Notes: a model not told the origin generated them from the letters alone. DNA of 64,000 nucleotides from Diphasiastrum complanatum (GCA_029204225.1 CM055101.1:31152519-31216518), one strand, 5' to 3'; numbered from the stretch's first letter, positions 1 through 11,668 are shown. Translations and numbers: made by a program.

Positions 1-158
1 AGCGTCGACGCCGCCAACTTCACCAACGACACCAATTTTGAGACGGGGGGAGAGATGGGAATGACATTCCCAAAGATACAATAGTAGCCTAGTAGGAATA
101 GGCCCAGCAAGTCCACATTCTCACGGACAGTTCGACATATTTTGATGTTACGGACCTG

Positions 159-1180
159 ATGGAGCTAAGTGACGATGAAGACGACAAAGATCAGTCAGGG
201 AGGATTCTGATTCCACCAGTTAGCGTCACCTCCACCACCCAACCCACTGTTCCATCCGCCGTTCCGACAACCACCATCTCAACCAATGTCATTCCTCCAG
301 TCTCACCATTGCCACCTTCACATTCCCATCAACCATATTTTTTGAACTAACACCATCTCACATACCCTTGATAGATATCCGACTATTCCTAACCCTTAAG
401 AGCTCTCAGAAACGACTAAGCGTTCAATGATTAGCCTATTTGAGACCAGCTACCACATGCACTAGTTGGTAAGCCAACAAAAGGAGCTGGAAAATAAGGT
501 TAGACAACAGGACCAAACCATTGCCGAGCAGCAAAAACAATTAAAAAAAAAAGAAAGAGACAGAGGAACTAAAAATCATGATGCTCGGATCTGAACGGGA
601 TCCAACAACAACTCAAGCACCAGATGGCCCAGATTGACCAAACATGGGATGGATCATCTAGCGCAATGATAGTTGACGCCCCTCTAGTAAAGCCCGAAGA
701 CATTTAATTCCAAGATCCGCAAGCCTCAGCCATACGTATGGAGAAGTACGCAAGGCTGATTCAAGAACAAGAGGCTGACAAGAGAATGTTGCGGCAAAAC
801 AGATGAAGATCATTCTCGAGTCTCAGAAACAATTGGAAGAAGTAACAAAGGCCCTGCAGCTCGGACAAAGTGAACCAGCTATAGAACACGGCGTACAAGG
901 CCCAAGTAGGAATCTTTGATCAGAAGATGAGGGGCAAATGATGGCCAAACGCAAGAGTTAGATGGTAGCTCGGGTTCGGACGGCAAGAGGACCAAGGTTG
1001 CCTCTGGAGCCATTCCTTTTTCCCCATCTACCTTCAAACCTCCATCCTATTTTGCCTTCAACTTCTCGGAGACTTTCATATATACTTACCCCATTCCTTC
1101 ACCCTCTTCCTCTCAACCCCCACCTAGCCAAATTTTGAGACCCTATCAAGGACCTGCCGAGATGTACAAGGCCTAACGGG
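159..1180 (+). other. Decayed coding-like region, unclassified
   Basis: A short open frame (159-350) is acidic at its start and then rich in Pro, Ser and Thr. After several stops and frame changes comes a Gln/Lys/Glu-rich stretch near 475-560 that would form a coiled coil, and another Gln-rich stretch near 730-860. Pro/Ser-rich composition with Gln-rich helices resembles the spacer of a plant retroelement gag, but I see no zinc knuckle, protease or other diagnostic motif. No function is assigned. The frame is broken many times, so it is not a live gene. Confidence 0.25.
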
Positions 1181-1999
1181 ACAAGTTCTGAAAATGACTT
1201 AGTTCCCCCGGTGCAGTGTACAATCTGAAGAGAATCAGACTATGATACCACTGATGGGAATCAAGTTCTGATGCCACTGATGAATGCAAATCAAAACGAA
1301 TGAAACACGAATAAATTCGAATAAAATTTGGATATGATTGCTGGTCACTGCCTGCTATATCATTCCTACAATCCTCCATAATGTAGACAGACACAACTAC
1401 TTTTAAGTTAATTCGGCATTCAACAAGATTAAACCTATGTGCGGAATAGATAAAACAAGCGAATGAGATACACAAACAATAAGCAGACAATAATTCAATC
1501 GAGATTAGACAATTCAGAATGATTTGTGCATAACAACTACAACATCATCTATTAATCCTCTTTTGTTCAAGCACTATGTGACAGACCCACATAGCCATTG
1601 GTGTGAGAGAAATTATGTTCTCCCACAAATAGTATCTCGCTAACTAGCGGACTTCTTGGATCTCTGTGGATCTTGCTTACAATGTCTCGCTCACTGGCGG
1701 ACTTTTCTATTCTGTATTTTTGTCTATCTGTATCTTCTATCTTCTATATCGTTAGTGCATCTAGCAACTGCATATATTCAGAGTAACATTTCTGATTAGA
1801 TAGATTAAACAATCTAAGACTAATCACACATTACAAGAGTGGCGAATTAGGCACGTCCTAACGTTCTTCTGCTGACATCATCATATCATATCAGGAAACT
1901 GTACTTCATGGTACTTGTTTGATCTTCCCAGTCCTTTGGAGCGTGAATAGTTGAAAGTATTTGACCTTCAAGTGTCTCGAACATTTTCGTTTCGCATCG
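1181..1999. other. Intergenic stretch, no gene seen
   Basis: No convincing coding region. Two approximate 20-bp copies starting 'tctcgct' and ending 'gcggactt' lie about 50 bp apart near 1635-1710. Near 1235-1270 there are two weak matches to the reverse complement of a copia primer binding site, too degenerate to call an element. Confidence 0.4.
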
Positions 2000-2120
2000 T
2001 TTGAGTTCTTGTTTTTTGAGGTCTTCGAAATCTTCGTTTTTGAGCTCTTCGAGTTTTTCGTTTTCGAGGTCTTCGAGTTCTTCATTTTCAACGTCTTTGA
2101 GATATTCGTTTTTCGAGCTC
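2000..2120. repeat. 24-bp tandem repeat, 5 copies
   Basis: Five head-to-tail units start at 2000, 2024, 2048, 2072 and 2096; the last has one extra base. The units share a core of the form TTCGAGtTcTTCgTTTTcGAGgTC. Because 24 is a multiple of 3, both strands stay open: the plus strand would encode a Phe/Glu-rich 8-residue repeat and the minus strand a Lys/Ser/Thr-rich one. I see no reason to think either is translated. Confidence 0.8.
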
Positions 2121-2489
2121 TTCGAGAGATTCGTCAGGTTGGGAGTCGAGAGCTAGCAGAGCTTTGGTAATAGAAACACTTTGTTTCTTCACAATCTTCT
2201 GAATTCGGTTCCTACTCCTATCACCCCCATGCCACCCTCGCCAGATCATACCCGACCTGACCTCCCAAGCCTAACACTCATGCTGGTGGTGAAGATGACT
2301 CACAGGATGATCTGTTAGAAACAAAAAGATTCTCGTCCAGACCTGCTGATTTCAATGTGGATGAAGTTGAGCCCTCCACAAGTGAGCGAGCCAAAAAGAG
2401 CGACACAAGCACCAAATTGCTAGATGATTAACCTGACAAAGCCACCTCAACAATGTAGGGTAGCCTCACTAGCCAAACAAAGACCATAT

Positions 2490-3166
2490 ATGGCGGACAC
2501 CAGAGAGTCAGAGAATTCGAAAGAAGATATCCTTGTAATATGAGGGGCAACAAAGATGAAATCGATCAAAGACAGTACTCCACAAGGGCCGAGAACATTG
2601 CTGCGCTGCAACCATAGCCTGCATGGCGTTATAAAGTCCTAAAGGACAGCAGGAGGCTACAAGAATACCTGAGAGTGCCAGCTTGGAAAAGGGTCGATCT
2701 CTTTTATATGCCAATCAAGCGAAGAAATCTCTGGCCAATGGAGCGACCGCGGGTTGAAGTGGTAAACTGGCCAGTTATCCCAAAAATTTCAGAGAGTACA
2801 TCCATGGATGACCTGAGGCTGTAGTTGTTGGATTTTGGCCATAAATATAAATCCAACGCTGACCTTTGTATACGAGAAATTGCCGAGTACTGCAGAACAA
2901 TGGCCTTTCTTATGAACCAGGAATGCTTTTGGGAACGAGGCTTGGATCCAATACGGATCAATCCCAATGTGGCCCTCCAGTCAGAAGACGACCACCAAAT
3001 GATGGCTCGGCTCTATTATAGAGTGGCCTTCATGTCTTCTCAATATGTATTGGAGTTCGGCTTTATTGAAAAAGTACACAATTACCTAGGGCCCCTACCC
3101 TTTGGAAGCAAGCTACGCTTCCAAGTATTTGAAGCCCTGGGAAGAAAGATGAGCACGCGGAAATAG
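2490..3166 (+). pseudogene. Unrecognised protein frame with two in-frame stops
   Basis: One reading frame stays coding-like for about 225 codons and is interrupted by only two TAG codons (near 2616 and 2822). The last 113 codons (2825-3166) are fully open. The product would be basic and soluble, with aromatic and Arg-rich segments and a fairly even amino-acid composition, unlike the low-complexity frames elsewhere in the window. I do not recognise the family. It follows a Gln-rich, coiled-coil-like stretch, so it could be the capsid part of an uncharacterised retroelement gag. A decayed host gene is the alternative. Confidence 0.35.
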
Positions 3167-3169
3167 ACC

Positions 3170-4080
3170 GCAAGGCAACAAGGCGAGCAAGACTCGTAGG
3201 AGGTTCTCAAGCGGGCTGGGATGTAGAGGCCATTAAGATATCTCAAATTTTGCGAAACAATTTTACAGCAAATAAGCACTTGGTTTTACAAAAGCGACAG
3301 AAGTTCCACGCTTTTCCAAGTGCCAGACAGAATTGACGTCATTCTACATGTGTCCTGCAACAGATTAGGGGAGGATGACGTTGGCAGATTCCAAGGAATC
3401 TCCAAGATGCCGAGCTGAGTTGTTATAAAGAGCACCTCTCACCCTAGACCGAGGAGGTCCCAGAAGGAAGAGAGAAGGAAGAAGTTGAGAGCCGAGCATG
3501 AGAGCTGAGATTGGATCTTGCATAACCTAGACATTCCAGTTCTTGATGTTCTGGGGCTGTCCAAGAATCAAGAAATGGGTGTTTCTTGATCTTTGGTCTG
3601 TCAATATGCTATTTAGTATTTAGTTTCTTGATTTTTACTTTCAGTTTTGTGGATTTGTAGATTAATCTGAGCATCTTGTTTGTTTTCTAGCATTTTAGAA
3701 GTAGTTAGTAGCAAGAACTGATTGAAATTCATCAGCATAGCTTGCAGATTTGTAGATGAATGGTTCATGATGCATGTTTGATTGTGTGCATATATATGGA
3801 GTGAACGCAACCTAAGTATCTCATTGACAGGATGGGAAATATACTACAATGAACCCAATCTTTTTGCTTGATCTGGCTATGAACTAAGAAGATAACATCT
3901 AAAGAGCCAACCGCGTGGAACGAGCAGAAACACCCAGATTTCAAAGATAAGGAATCAAGAAAACATGAATAATGAATAGCTAATTGTTTCACAGGTTCTC
4001 AGTAGGAATCTGTGAGCACCACACAATTTGAATTTCATGATCTCCGATGAATTATGGACAGCTGTTGCCATAAATGATAG
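3170..4080. other. Non-coding stretch between relics
   Basis: No gene is supported. The segment ends just before copia integrase-like coding sequence. The motif CCACGTGG occurs twice near 4082-4102, at the start of that fragment, but with no gene context to make it a promoter element. Confidence 0.35.
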
Positions 4081-4089
4081 CCACGTGGA

Positions 4090-4442
4090 ACATCCACGTG
4101 GTGAGCCACTTGAGGATCTTTGGATGTAAAGCCTTCGTTCACATTCCTAGGGAAGAAAGCAATAAAGTTCAAGTAAAAGCATTAAAGTGTATCTTCTTAG
4201 GTTATGATGATTGCATTAAAGGCTGTAGGTGCTTTGATCCTTTAAAAAGAAATTCGCATATTAGTCGTGATGTTATCTTTGATGAATCGATGATGTATAA
4301 GGATGAGGATGTAGAGAAGAATGACACATCATGTATCAGGGAAGCCATTGAAAGAATTCCTCTTGACTATGAGCCAATTATGGATATTTATGATGATGTG
4401 GATGGTGATGCACCTTGTGATATCACTTCACCACCTAACTAG
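4090..4442 (+). pseudogene. Ty1/copia integrase C-terminal fragment
   Basis: The frame carries the plant copia block that follows the integrase core: a segment beginning HLRIFGCKAFVHIP, then the KCIFLGYDD motif, then ISRDVIFDE. In a complete element this region joins integrase to reverse transcriptase in one polyprotein. Upstream gag, protease and the integrase catalytic core are missing. An acidic spacer follows and the frame ends at 4442. Related reverse-transcriptase sequence resumes at about 4850, so 4090-5990 is probably one decayed copia copy. Confidence 0.8.
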
Positions 4443-4849
4443 TGAGATAGGATGGAGGAGGGACAAACTTATTAGATCTAGGGGGATTGAGGTTGTAGGT
4501 GACAAGCATAATATACCATGGGAAACATTTTCACTTAGATGTAGATCACTTGGTAGAAAACTCCCAAAATGGTATGAACGATCGATGGCGGGTTGTGAAC
4601 GGATGACCAATCTAAATCATCTATCCAAGGAGAGAAGACACAACTTGAAAGATATAAAGAAAATTATGCTCTTTTGTCAAATTATTCAAAGTCATGAACC
4701 TTCAATTTTTGAAGAAGCTAAATGACATATGGATCATGGCTATGCAAGATGAGAATGATTTCGATCAATGTGTGGGATTTTGTAGAACTTGCAAGTGATA
4801 AGAAGTCCATTAATTGTAAATGAATATATAGAAGAAAGTGCCTGGTCCA

Positions 4850-5990
4850 TATAGATGGAAGCATTACAAAGCACAAGGCAAGGTTGGTGATCAAAGGCTA
4901 TGCTGAGAGTAGATATATTGAGTATGAAGAGACCTTCACACCTATTTGCGAGTGGAATACCTTACACCTTCTAGTAGCTCTAGCTTCTCAATTTGGATGG
5001 CCATTACATTATGGTTTTCTTAATGGCATGTTAGAAAAGGAAGACTTGATGGATTTGTTATGGAAGCATAAGAGCATAAATTTTGTCTTCTAAAGAGGTT
5101 GCTTTATGGCCTAAAACAAATACCACATGCATTGTGCAACAAGATTGATGCATATTTTTGATGGAAGGGAATGGTGAGAACACATTCAGATCCTAATCTC
5201 TATATCTTATGCTTTGAAGATGTGATTGCTTTGATTGATCTCTATGTTTATGACTTTATTACAAGAAATAATTGAGATGTAGTAAAAATGATCCGATGGA
5301 TCTTCAAAGTCAATTTTAGATGACTGATCTTAACCTAATGCATAATTGTCTTGGAGTCGAAGTGTGGCAAAAAGGATATGAGATAGGCTTAACATAGGCC
5401 AAGTATGTCAAGGAGTTGCTACACAGGTTTAGGTTACAAGATTGTAAGCTAGTGAACATTCCCATTGAGCCAAATAATAAGCTTTCTAAGTTTGGTGACT
5501 CTCAGTCATTTGATGCTACTTTGTATAGACAGTTGGTAGAAAGCTTAATCTATCTCACTACAACTAAACTAGACATATGCTATGTTGTTGGTACTGTGAG
5601 TCAATTTATGGCAGCACTCATTGAAGAGCATTAGAAGATTGCTAAACACATCTTGAGATATGCTAAGGGCACTTTAGACTATGTTTTAGTGTATGGAAGA
5701 ATGTACTTGAGATTCGTGGCTATGTTGACGCGGATTAGAGAGGTGACTATGATGATGGACGATCTACCATAGGGTATTTATTTCATTTTGGTAGTAGTAG
5801 TTTTTCTTGGTCTAGTAAGATGCAGAATACAAGTCTAGTAAGATGTCGAATACAATTTCTTTGTCTACAATAGAAGCCGAATATAAGGCAATGCGCAGTA
5901 CAATCCAGAAAACCATTTAGTTAAGGCAAGTCACGAAGGAAATTGTCAAGCAACAGGAAAAACCTACTACCTTATATAGTGATAGTCAAA
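4850..5990 (+). pseudogene. Ty1/copia reverse transcriptase-RNase H fragment A
   Basis: Scattered frames on the plus strand match copia pol in order. The RT N-terminal block with EYEETFTPICEW lies near 4884-5090. The LLYGLKQ block is near 5097. The tether with DCKLVNIPIEPNNKLS and YRQLVESLIYLTTT is at 5416-5634. RNase H pieces with DDGRSTIGYLF and an EAEYKAM-like block lie near 5745-5900. Many stops and frame changes separate them, and the YVDD catalytic motif is not intact. The sequence ends at an SDSQ-like RNase H block around 5990, where a second copia copy begins. Confidence 0.8.
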
Positions 5991-5999
5991 CCAGAGATG

Positions 6000-7480
6000 C
6001 TACTTTTGATGAGATGGGTCAAAATGACCAAATAAAACTGACAATTGATTCCTTTGATGATAAAGCTAAAGTACAAGTGAAGAAAGAAGTTGGTGTCGAT
6101 ATGGAAGAGCCAACGGAAAGCTACCTGATGATAAGAAGCCTATCACTTGCAAATGGATTTATAAGATCAAATATGGAGCAAATGGGCAACTCAACAAGTA
6201 CAAAGCACGGTTGGTTGCGAGAGGATTTGAGCAATAAGAAGGTATTGATTTTGAGGAAACCTTCGCACCTGTAGCTAAGATGGTGACTATACGTTCTATC
6301 ATTGCTATCTATGCTTTCTATGGTTGGAAGATCCAACAAATGGATGTTAAATCTGCTTTTCTTAATGGAGTGCTGGATGAAGAGGTGTACTTAGTACAAT
6401 CTCAAGGATTTGTTGAGCCAGGGAGAGAGCATCTTGTTTGTAAGCTCAACAAAGCCATTTATGGATTGAAGCAAGCCCCACGGGCATGGTACTCTTGCAT
6501 TGATGAACACTTCAAACGAAGAGGAATGGTAAAGAGTGATGTTGTTCCTAATCTTTACATTCTAAGGCAAGATTCAGATATAGTGTTCATTGTCTTGTAC
6601 GTGGATGATTTGATTATTACAGAAAGTAATGAGAAGTTAATCAATAAAATCAAATCAGATCTTTTCAATGCTTTTGACATGACTGATCTAGGATTGATGC
6701 ACTACTGTCTTGGCATTGAAGTCTGATGACTTTTCTAATTAGGTGACAAGCATTCAATGTAATTAATACACGGATGGACATGGTCTTTCTTACACAAAGC
6801 AAATATGCACGATATTTGCTTTATAAGTTCAATATGCAGGATTGTAAGCCTTTGAGTACACCTATGGATGTCAACATGAAGCTTACTGCATATGATGAAT
6901 TTGAAAAAGTGGATGCTTATTTATATAGACAGCTGGTGGGTAGTTTGATTTATTTGACACACACACGACCTGATATTTCTTATGTTGTTGATGTTGTTAG
7001 TCAATTTATGCAAGATCCTAGCCAAGTACACTGGAAGTATGCTAAACGTATTCTCAGATACATTCGAGGGACATTGAATTTTGGTTTGAAGTATGATCAT
7101 CTTGAAACGCCAATGTTGGTAGGTTATACAAATGCCGATTGGGTAGGTAATATTGATGATAGAAAATCTACCAGTGGTCATACATTCAGTTATGGTATAG
7201 CTGCAATTTCATAGAGCAACAAAAGGCAACCTACAGTAGCCTTATCATCGACGGAAGCTGAATATTGAGCACTCAGCAATGCTACACAAGAAGCGGTATG
7301 GTTACGAAGATTGCTTGTGGATTTAGGTCAACCACAGGTGGATGCGACTACTATATCTTGCGATAATCAAAGTTGCATTCACCTTGCCGAAAAACCATTT
7401 TTACATGCTCGAACCAAGCACGTCAAAATACACTACCATTTTGTTTGAGAAATTTTTTTTGATGGAGCCATTGATCTTGT
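6000..7480 (+). pseudogene. Ty1/copia RT-RNase H fragment B
   Basis: A better preserved copia pol segment. It starts in the RDATFDE block upstream of RT. It runs through the RT N-terminal region (frame changes near 6120-6280), then an open frame at 6280-6726 with QQMDVKSAFLNG, YGLKQAPRAWY and the catalytic YVDDL at 6598-6612. The frame at 6774-7214 carries YRQLVGSLIYLTHTRPDISY and RKSTSGHTF. RNase H continues with stops to about 7450, including CDNQSCIHLA and HARTKHVKIHYHF. Several stops and frame changes remain (for example TGA at 6724 and TAG near 7213), so it is not functional. No LTR could be delimited on either side. Confidence 0.88.
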
Positions 7481-7489
7481 TTTTTATAA

Positions 7490-8728
7490 AAAGAAAAATG
7501 TAATTTTATCATTGATGGAGAGTGCTAGAAATCAATGATAAACTTCATTGTTACTGTTTACGATAAACATTAATGTTGACAGTTGTGACCAGCTATCATT
7601 AGTCGTAGGCTAGTCTATTAGTCTACTCGTAGGTTTTCTCTCTCTATCACGATTCAGGATTTATTTGTACATTTTACATTATGTATGTGATAGAGTGATA
7701 ATGTGTGTTCTTCTTCCGCCTTCTTGTGGTGATTGCTTATGGTGAATGCTTGATGTTCCATATCTGATTATTGACACGGATTGAGATGATCCAAAAAGCA
7801 AAAATGCTTCACTTTCACATTTCTTTAATCAAATTTGATAAAATAAAATAAAAATATTTTATTATTTCATCATCTCAACATAAGCTTAATAGTTAGTTAT
7901 AGCCTCCATCTAGAATATACAATAAAAATGTTTTCTTTTTTACCAACGTTGATTTTATGATACCTGTCATAGGCTTGGCCACATACCATCATGTCTTTTA
8001 ATGTATAGTCATACATCAATACTTGGCAGTAGACAAAATGTTTTAGCTTGATAAATGTAAAATTAAAGTGATTAAGTTTTTCCTGTTCTCAATGATATAG
8101 CATACTATGTACAAGTTGTAGACAACATGATTTGCATACATATCTTTTAGTTCGTAAGAAAATAAGCAATATGATAATGAAGTATACAAATATGAGCGTA
8201 GTAAAATAATGTAGCATGCCATGTGCTATCAATTTGATGTAATTTAAAAACACAAAACTCGCAAAACTCGTAGATGATATACTCGCAAAAAGCCAATCCC
8301 CGATCAATGTATTCACATAGATTAACGGACCAAAAATCGGTCTTTCAGTATCTGATTCCTAGAGTTTGAGATCATCTAGAGAGAGTAAAGAGTATTTGTG
8401 AAAGATAGCACTCATTTGCCTCTGTAAGTAGGATCATGTGCATCCCGCTATTGTCTTGTGAACTGATCATCGTTGTTACTACAATACCATTTTTATACAG
8501 AAGCACTATTCTTCCATATCAGTTGTATTCATGTTGAATGTTTGAATGTCTGTCACTCTTTCTCTCTATTACTAAAACTTATCTGTTAGAAACAGAGAAT
8601 AGCACGGTTGTCTTAGACGTCTATTTCTTTGCATTCTCTATGATTGTCTACGACACCTACTCTGACATCTAAACAAATCAAAACTGCTCTGCATCTTAGT
8701 CTCTAAAGTAATCCAAGATCCTTCTTCA
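7490..8728. other. AT-rich non-coding stretch
   Basis: This stretch follows the copia RNase H end, so its first part may be the 3' LTR of that element. I find no matching upstream copy or clear TG/CA ends. No coding region or RNA gene is recognisable. Confidence 0.35.
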
Positions 8729-8741
8729 TCATTGTTTTTTC

Positions 8742-8853
8742 TTTGGTGGAACGACGACCTCTATTCCGCTGCGGCCTGTGAACATCCATCCAAGTTCCAT
8801 CATTTCTTTGTAAGATGGCTCCTCAAGAGATGACTGTTGGATCTCAATGTTAA
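8742..8853 (-). other. Possible exon of an unrecognised gene
   Basis: On the minus strand a short frame follows a pyrimidine-rich, AG-ending stretch that could be a 3' splice site. It encodes about 38 residues of normal protein-like composition, containing EEPSYKEMMELGWMFTG and ending in PPKKKQ before TGA. It does not look like retroelement sequence and could be a terminal exon of a decayed host gene. No partner exon was found nearby. The call rests on composition alone. Confidence 0.2.
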
Positions 8854-9149
8854 GAGTATTTAAAAAAGAAGAAGATGAAATCGAAATAAAAGAGAAAAAA
8901 AAAATACAATGAATCAATAAAGAATGTGTAGAAGGATATATAAAATTGATAGAAAACAAAAAGTGAAATGTGGATAGATTTGCTTGACATTAGGTGTTAA
9001 AATTGAAAATCGAGTATTTTGAAAGAAATGAAGAACCATGATCTAAGTTTTATACTCTCTCACTATTTAAGAATTTGCAACTTGAAAAAGTAGATTTTGG
9101 AAATGCATGCTCTTGGGAGAGTTGAAATTTGAGATTAAGTCTTAAAATA

Positions 9150-10045
9150 TGGGTAGTGGGGAATGTGAGTTGGGAAAGCAAATGTGGAGAAAAAATTTAT
9201 GAAAGTGCAAGATTTGGGAATGTAAAGAGTGTGGAGCAGATCTTGGAAATGCAAATATTTGGGAAAGCAAAAAGTTGGAGAATGTGAAAGTGGGAATGTG
9301 AAAGTTGGAAAGTAAAAGTCGAAATGTGAAAGTTGGGGTATGTGGAAGTGAAAATGTGAAAGTGGAAATGTAAAAGTTGGGGAATGTAAAAATTGAAAAA
9401 TATGAAAGTGAAAGTGGGAATGTGGAAGTGGAAATGTGAAAGTGAGAAAGTGAAAGTGGAAATGTTAAAGTTTGGGAATGTGGAAGCGAGAATGAAAGTT
9501 GGGAACTGTAAAGTGGAAAAGTGAAAGTGAGAATGTGAAAGTTGAGGAATGTAAAAGTGAAAGTTGAGAAATGTGGGAGTGAGAATGTGAAACTTGGAGA
9601 ATGTGGAAGAGGAAAAATGAAAGTTGGAGAATGTGAAAGTTGGGGAATGTAAAAGTGAGAATGTGAAAGTTGGGGAATGTGGAAGTGAGAATGTAAAAGC
9701 TGGGAATGTGAAAGTTGGGAAATGTGGAAGTGAGAATGTGAAAGTTGGGAAAATGAAAGTAGGAATGTGAAAGTTGGGGTATGTGGAAGTGAGAATGTGA
9801 AAGCTGAGGAATGTAAAAGTGGGAAAGGGAAAGTGAAAGTGAAAGTGAAAGTGGGAATGCAAAAGTGGAAATTTGAAAGTGGAGAAGTGAAAGTTAGGGA
9901 ATGTGAAAGTGAGAATGTGAAAATTGGGGAATGTGGAAGTGGGAATGTAAAAATTGGGGAATGTGGAAGTGGGAATGTGAAAGTTGGGGAATGTAAAGTT
10001 GGAGAATGTGAAAGTGGGAATGTGACGGGAAATGTCATGCAAGCG
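9150..10045. repeat. Purine-strand degenerate minisatellite, about 0.9 kb
   Basis: The plus strand is built almost entirely from variants of gaatgtgaaagt and ggaatgtggaagt, mixed with ttggg and gagaatg units, giving overlapping 12-, 18- and 24-bp periodicities. It is strongly purine-rich on one strand. Unit lengths divisible by 3 and an absence of stop triplets leave two overlapping minus-strand frames of about 330 codons open, encoding endless Thr-Phe/His-Ser-Pro repeats, plus a short plus-strand frame. These are composition artefacts rather than genes. Confidence 0.85.
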
Positions 10046-10244
10046 GGAGTTGAGGGAGACAAGATCTCGAGAATATAGACTTTGGAAGGGCAAAAAAAAA
10101 AATTCTTTTGGTTTTTGTTTTTTGGAGACAAAGTTAGAGGTTAGCTCTCGTGAATCATGCAAAGAAGTTTTTAAAAGTTTTGGATATGTTTGACGGGTCG
10201 TCTCTCTCACTTACCTATTTTAGTTTCTAGTTTATACAATGCAC

Positions 10245-10650
10245 AATTTTTTTTTTCACCAACTTCAAAAACTTTTAACTTACTTATTACTAAACAGAAT
10301 CCATATATACCTCTAATAAGCCCTTTCTATGCTTTAGAGCTCTAGCTATTTAGATAAAATTAAGGAAAATAGAAAATGAGGCAAAAAGTGGATCAAACAG
10401 GGAGAAAAAATCACGAAATTAAAAATGTCCAAAATTTTCTGCAAAGTACAAAATATTTTTTCCAACTTCAAAAATTTGTAACTTGCTTATTACTAAACGG
10501 AATAAAAAAAAATTACATTCCCAAAAAGCCCTTTCTATGCTCTAGAGCTCTAGCTTAGATCAAATTAAGGAAAACAAAAAACAAAAATAAAAAATAGATC
10601 GAATAGGACACAAAAATTAAAAAATCAAAATTTATTGCAGTCCATACATT
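10245..10650. repeat. Tandem duplication, unit about 205 bp
   Basis: Copy 1 (about 10245-10450) and copy 2 (about 10452-10650) share, in order, 'caacttcaaaaa', 'cttattactaaac', 'agccctttctatgct', 'agagctctagct' and 'aaattaaggaaaa', followed by A-rich sequence. The copies differ by many substitutions and small indels, so the duplication is old. No coding content is seen. Confidence 0.75.
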
Positions 10651-10803
10651 TTGGACGTAGTGAGAAGAAGAATGAGAGAAGAAGAAAGATGCTATGCTAA
10701 TTAAGGCAAGAGTAAGGCGCTCCTCGACGACGACGCCAATGTTGGAGGTCGTGTAGTATTGGATCATTCGCTAGGAGCGCAATCTTGCCTTTAACCTGCA
10801 TAG

Positions 10804-10806
<3 letters not shown>

Positions 10807-10892
<86 letters not shown>
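10807..10892. repeat. (GA)43 microsatellite
   Basis: Uninterrupted GA dinucleotide array of 86 bp, one of several GA/CT arrays in the window. Its purity suggests it is young or highly mutable. The minus-strand frame through it (Ser-Leu repeats) is not a gene. Confidence 0.98.
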
Positions 10893-10895
<3 letters not shown>

Positions 10896-11273
10896 TATTA
10901 GCTCTTCGAATGATGGCCAATACAAGAAAATTGGTTTCTTTATATAGGAGTGAGAGTGGTACCTCCTCATCACCCGTTGGCTACAAAAGTTTCATCAGGA
11001 TCACAATTTTGATTGTAAAGATCACTTTGTGTTTTTTGAGGACAAGATGTGTTTCCTAACTTAGGAAGTTTAATTTATTTATTTGATTACTTGTGCTCCA
11101 TAACACATATTAGCCTAAAGCCCAATGTTGGACTTACACATGCAGGATGTCAACTGGTTGCTCGTTTTTAATACTTATGGCTCTTTACTTCATTTATGTA
11201 GCATTTGGGTTTACTGCAAGAGCGTGTTGACGACTTTTAGAATATTCCATGCCATTCTCATAATCTGACAACA

Positions 11274-11352
11274 GTCTTTTTAGTGACCTTTACACCTAGT
11301 CTAGCCATTATTAAATGATTGTTGAACCGGGTGTAAAGGTCACCAAAAGGAC
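11274..11352. repeat. Inverted repeat, 23-bp arms
   Basis: Left arm 11274-11296 and right arm 11330-11352 are reverse complements with two mismatches, separated by 33 bp. The shared core is GTGACCTTTACACC. It lies about 320 bp beyond the stop codon of the FAO pseudogene. It may be a small fold-back element or a transcript hairpin. No flanking duplication was identified. Confidence 0.7.
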
Positions 11353-11586
11353 TGACCCAAAACACAAAGTGTGTGCGAGTTCACGGTCTTGAAAAAGCAA
11401 AAAAGTAAATATCATGGATTGTAGAAAGAAATCTGTTGATTTCTATCGATGCCCAATAGCAATGAATTCATGTAGAACATCAGATTTTTTTAACCCATAT
11501 TGTGACAAAATGCATGTCACTCGAGATCAATTAGCTGCCTTGAAAGAATGAATGAGATAGAGTTCCGAATGAAATTGCATTCAAGC

Positions 11587-11668
11587 TTCATCTTCCACAA
11601 AAGAAATTCATGTCAACAAATAACGTGTTCATCTTCCACACAAGAAATTCAAATCAACAAATAACGTA
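11587..11668. repeat. 41-bp tandem duplication beside the FAO stop codon
   Basis: Two 41-bp units (11587-11627 and 11628-11668) with a few mismatches, both starting ttcatcttccaca and ending caacaaataacgt. They lie immediately after the FAO stop on the minus strand, in what would be the 3' untranslated region. Confidence 0.85.

Noticed and set aside
1230-1290. Two copia PBS-like matches (tatgatacca, tctgatgcca)
   Set aside because: Each has several mismatches and no LTR ends or coding partner could be placed beside it.
9142-10210. Two overlapping minus-strand frames of about 330 codons
   Set aside because: They are made only of the minisatellite unit translated in two phases (Thr/Phe/Ser/His/Pro runs). 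The openness follows from unit length and lack of stop triplets.
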